DNA of 64,000 nt from positions 1 to 64,000 of the forward strand of contig CAVXTC010000009.1 of NCBI GenBank assembly GCA_963764525.1. Reading direction: 5' to 3'. A model generated the notes under the pieces. That model was not told the DNA's origin and ran no database searches. It saw only the letters and a program-made list of their open reading frames with translations. The DNA is from DATDIC01 sp963764525. GTDB lineage: Bacteria > Pseudomonadota > Alphaproteobacteria > Acetobacterales > Acetobacteraceae. Made by a program: the position numbers and the translations under genes. This document shows, one piece after another, positions 63,278-64,000 of this stretch; position 1 is the first letter of the stretch; the number at the start of each line of letters is the position of its first letter.

Positions 63278-64000
63278 TCACGACCCATAGACCACGGACG
63301 GCAGCCACATCGTCACGACCGGCACATAGGTGATGATCCCCAGCACGATCAGCAGCAGGATCAGGAACGGAAGGATCCCGCGGATCACTTCGCCGACCGG
63401 CGCGGTGGAGATGGTGGACAGCACGAACAGGTTCAGCCCCACCGGCGGATGAATCAGGCCGATTTCCATGTTGTGCGTGAAGATGATCGAGAAATGCACC
63501 GGATCGACCCCCAGCGGCTTCAGTGCCGGCGCCAGGATCGGCAGCACCAGCAGCAGCGTGGCGGTCACCTCCAGGAAGCAGCCCAGCATCAGCAGCAGCA
63601 CGTTGATCGCCAGCAGGAACTCCCAGGTGGCGAAATGATTGTCCAAGGTGAATTTCACCAGCCGCGCGGGAATGCCGGATTCCGTCATCCAATGCCCCAG
63701 CGCCAGCGCGGTGGCAACGATCAGCATGATGGTGCCGGCGCTTTTCAGCGCGTCCGCGATAACGGCCAGCGTGCGCGTCCAGTGGAAGCCGCGATAGAAG
63801 AGCAGGCTCACCAGCAGCGCCACGAAGGCGGACACGGCGGCGGCTTCCGTTACCGTGGTCAGGCCGCCATAGATCCCCACCAGCACCACCGCCGGCACGC
63901 TCAGCGCCGGGATCGCGCGGCCGGTCACCGCAGGCGCTCGCGCAGCGGCTGCCAGTCTTCCTTCGGCAGTCGGTAGTGGTGGCCGTACCACCAGACCCAG
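63278..64000 (-). CDS. dctM: TRAP transporter large permease (DctM type), C-terminal part, cut by window end
   Basis: The last ~235 residues of a DctM subunit. IPALSVPAVVLVGIYGGLTT, VTEAAAVSAFVALLVSLLFY, ALGHWMTESGIPARLVKFTL, LLMLGCFLEVTATLLLVLPI and IGLIHPPVGLNLFVLSTIS are the conserved membrane blocks. The stretch between ~63930 and 64000 must change frame once to read WYGHHYRLPKEDWQPLRERL ahead of VTGRAIPAL, so this gene also has a frame break. TRAP systems import organic acids with Na+ or H+. DctP and DctQ would lie outside the window. Confidence 0.85.
   Translation of the reverse strand: MGLVVRPPLPTAEGRLAAAARAPAVTGRAIPALSVPAVVLVGIYGGLTTVTEAAAVSAFVALLVSLLFYRGFHWTRTLAVIADALKSAGTIMLIVATALALGHWMTESGIPARLVKFTLDNHFATWEFLLAINVLLLMLGCFLEVTATLLLVLPILAPALKPLGVDPVHFSIIFTHNMEIGLIHPPVGLNLFVLSTISTAPVGEVIRGILPFLILLLIVLGIITYVPVVTMWLPSVVYGS

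Overview
The window comes from a GC-rich alphaproteobacterium, most plausibly Acetobacteraceae or a close Rhodospirillales relative. I base this on gene content: hfq overlapping hflX and a phosphatase, an EgtB/EgtD ergothioneine pair, a PEP-CTERM protein, several Tat-exported solute-binding proteins, and many amidohydrolase, CaiB and SDR catabolic genes. No rRNA, tRNA or CRISPR array was recognised. Taxonomy is inference from gene content only.

Layout. 1-3.9 kb is an accessory patch: an IS110-family transposase fragment, two small lipoprotein-type genes, a PEP-CTERM protein and a decayed serine resolvase. 3.9-6.9 kb holds a gamma-glutamyltransferase-like lipoprotein divergent from a DsbA/ScsC-like thioredoxin, then a HigBA pair. 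6.9-10.7 kb pairs tcuAB (tricarballylate oxidation type) with a divergent two-subunit ThDP decarboxylase. 10.6-11.7 kb is a broken Xre/RES toxin-antitoxin pair. 11.8-26 kb looks like a catabolic island: a Rieske ferredoxin and two ACMSD-like amidohydrolases, a divergent complete Liv-type ABC importer, a second binding protein, a GST, an alpha/beta hydrolase, an SDR, a CaiB CoA-transferase and an LLM flavin oxidoreductase. 26-39.4 kb is more housekeeping: Smr protein, MFS carrier, Bax-inhibitor-1 protein, ybbAP divergent from tesA, thpR, small enzymes, HAD phosphatase, hfq, hflX and an inositol-monophosphatase-type enzyme. 39.4-49 kb is a carbohydrate-type uptake region: ugpB, a nuclease/phosphodiesterase-fold protein, an intact IS1380 element, a second binding protein with two permeases but no ATPase, a lactonase-type amidohydrolase and an SDR. 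49-64 kb has egtB/egtD, a transketolase-transaldolase pair, a large protein with six N-terminal repeats and an N,N-dimethylformamidase-like C-terminus, rsmI divergent from an LpoA-like lipoprotein, a polyprenyl diphosphate synthase, a DUF2007/ModE-type/slipin run, small exported peptides and a TRAP permease cut by the window end.

The most striking property is the density of frame breaks. About two dozen genes, including rsmI, transketolase, egtD, ybbA/ybbP and thpR, read in two or more frames with clear family motifs on both sides of each break. Several breaks fit one-base homopolymer slips; at least two sit on short direct repeats. Long stretches between them are perfectly intact. This is either indel error in the assembly or unusually widespread gene decay, and it limits how the broken genes should be read. 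Coordinates for broken genes are reconstructions across the breaks.
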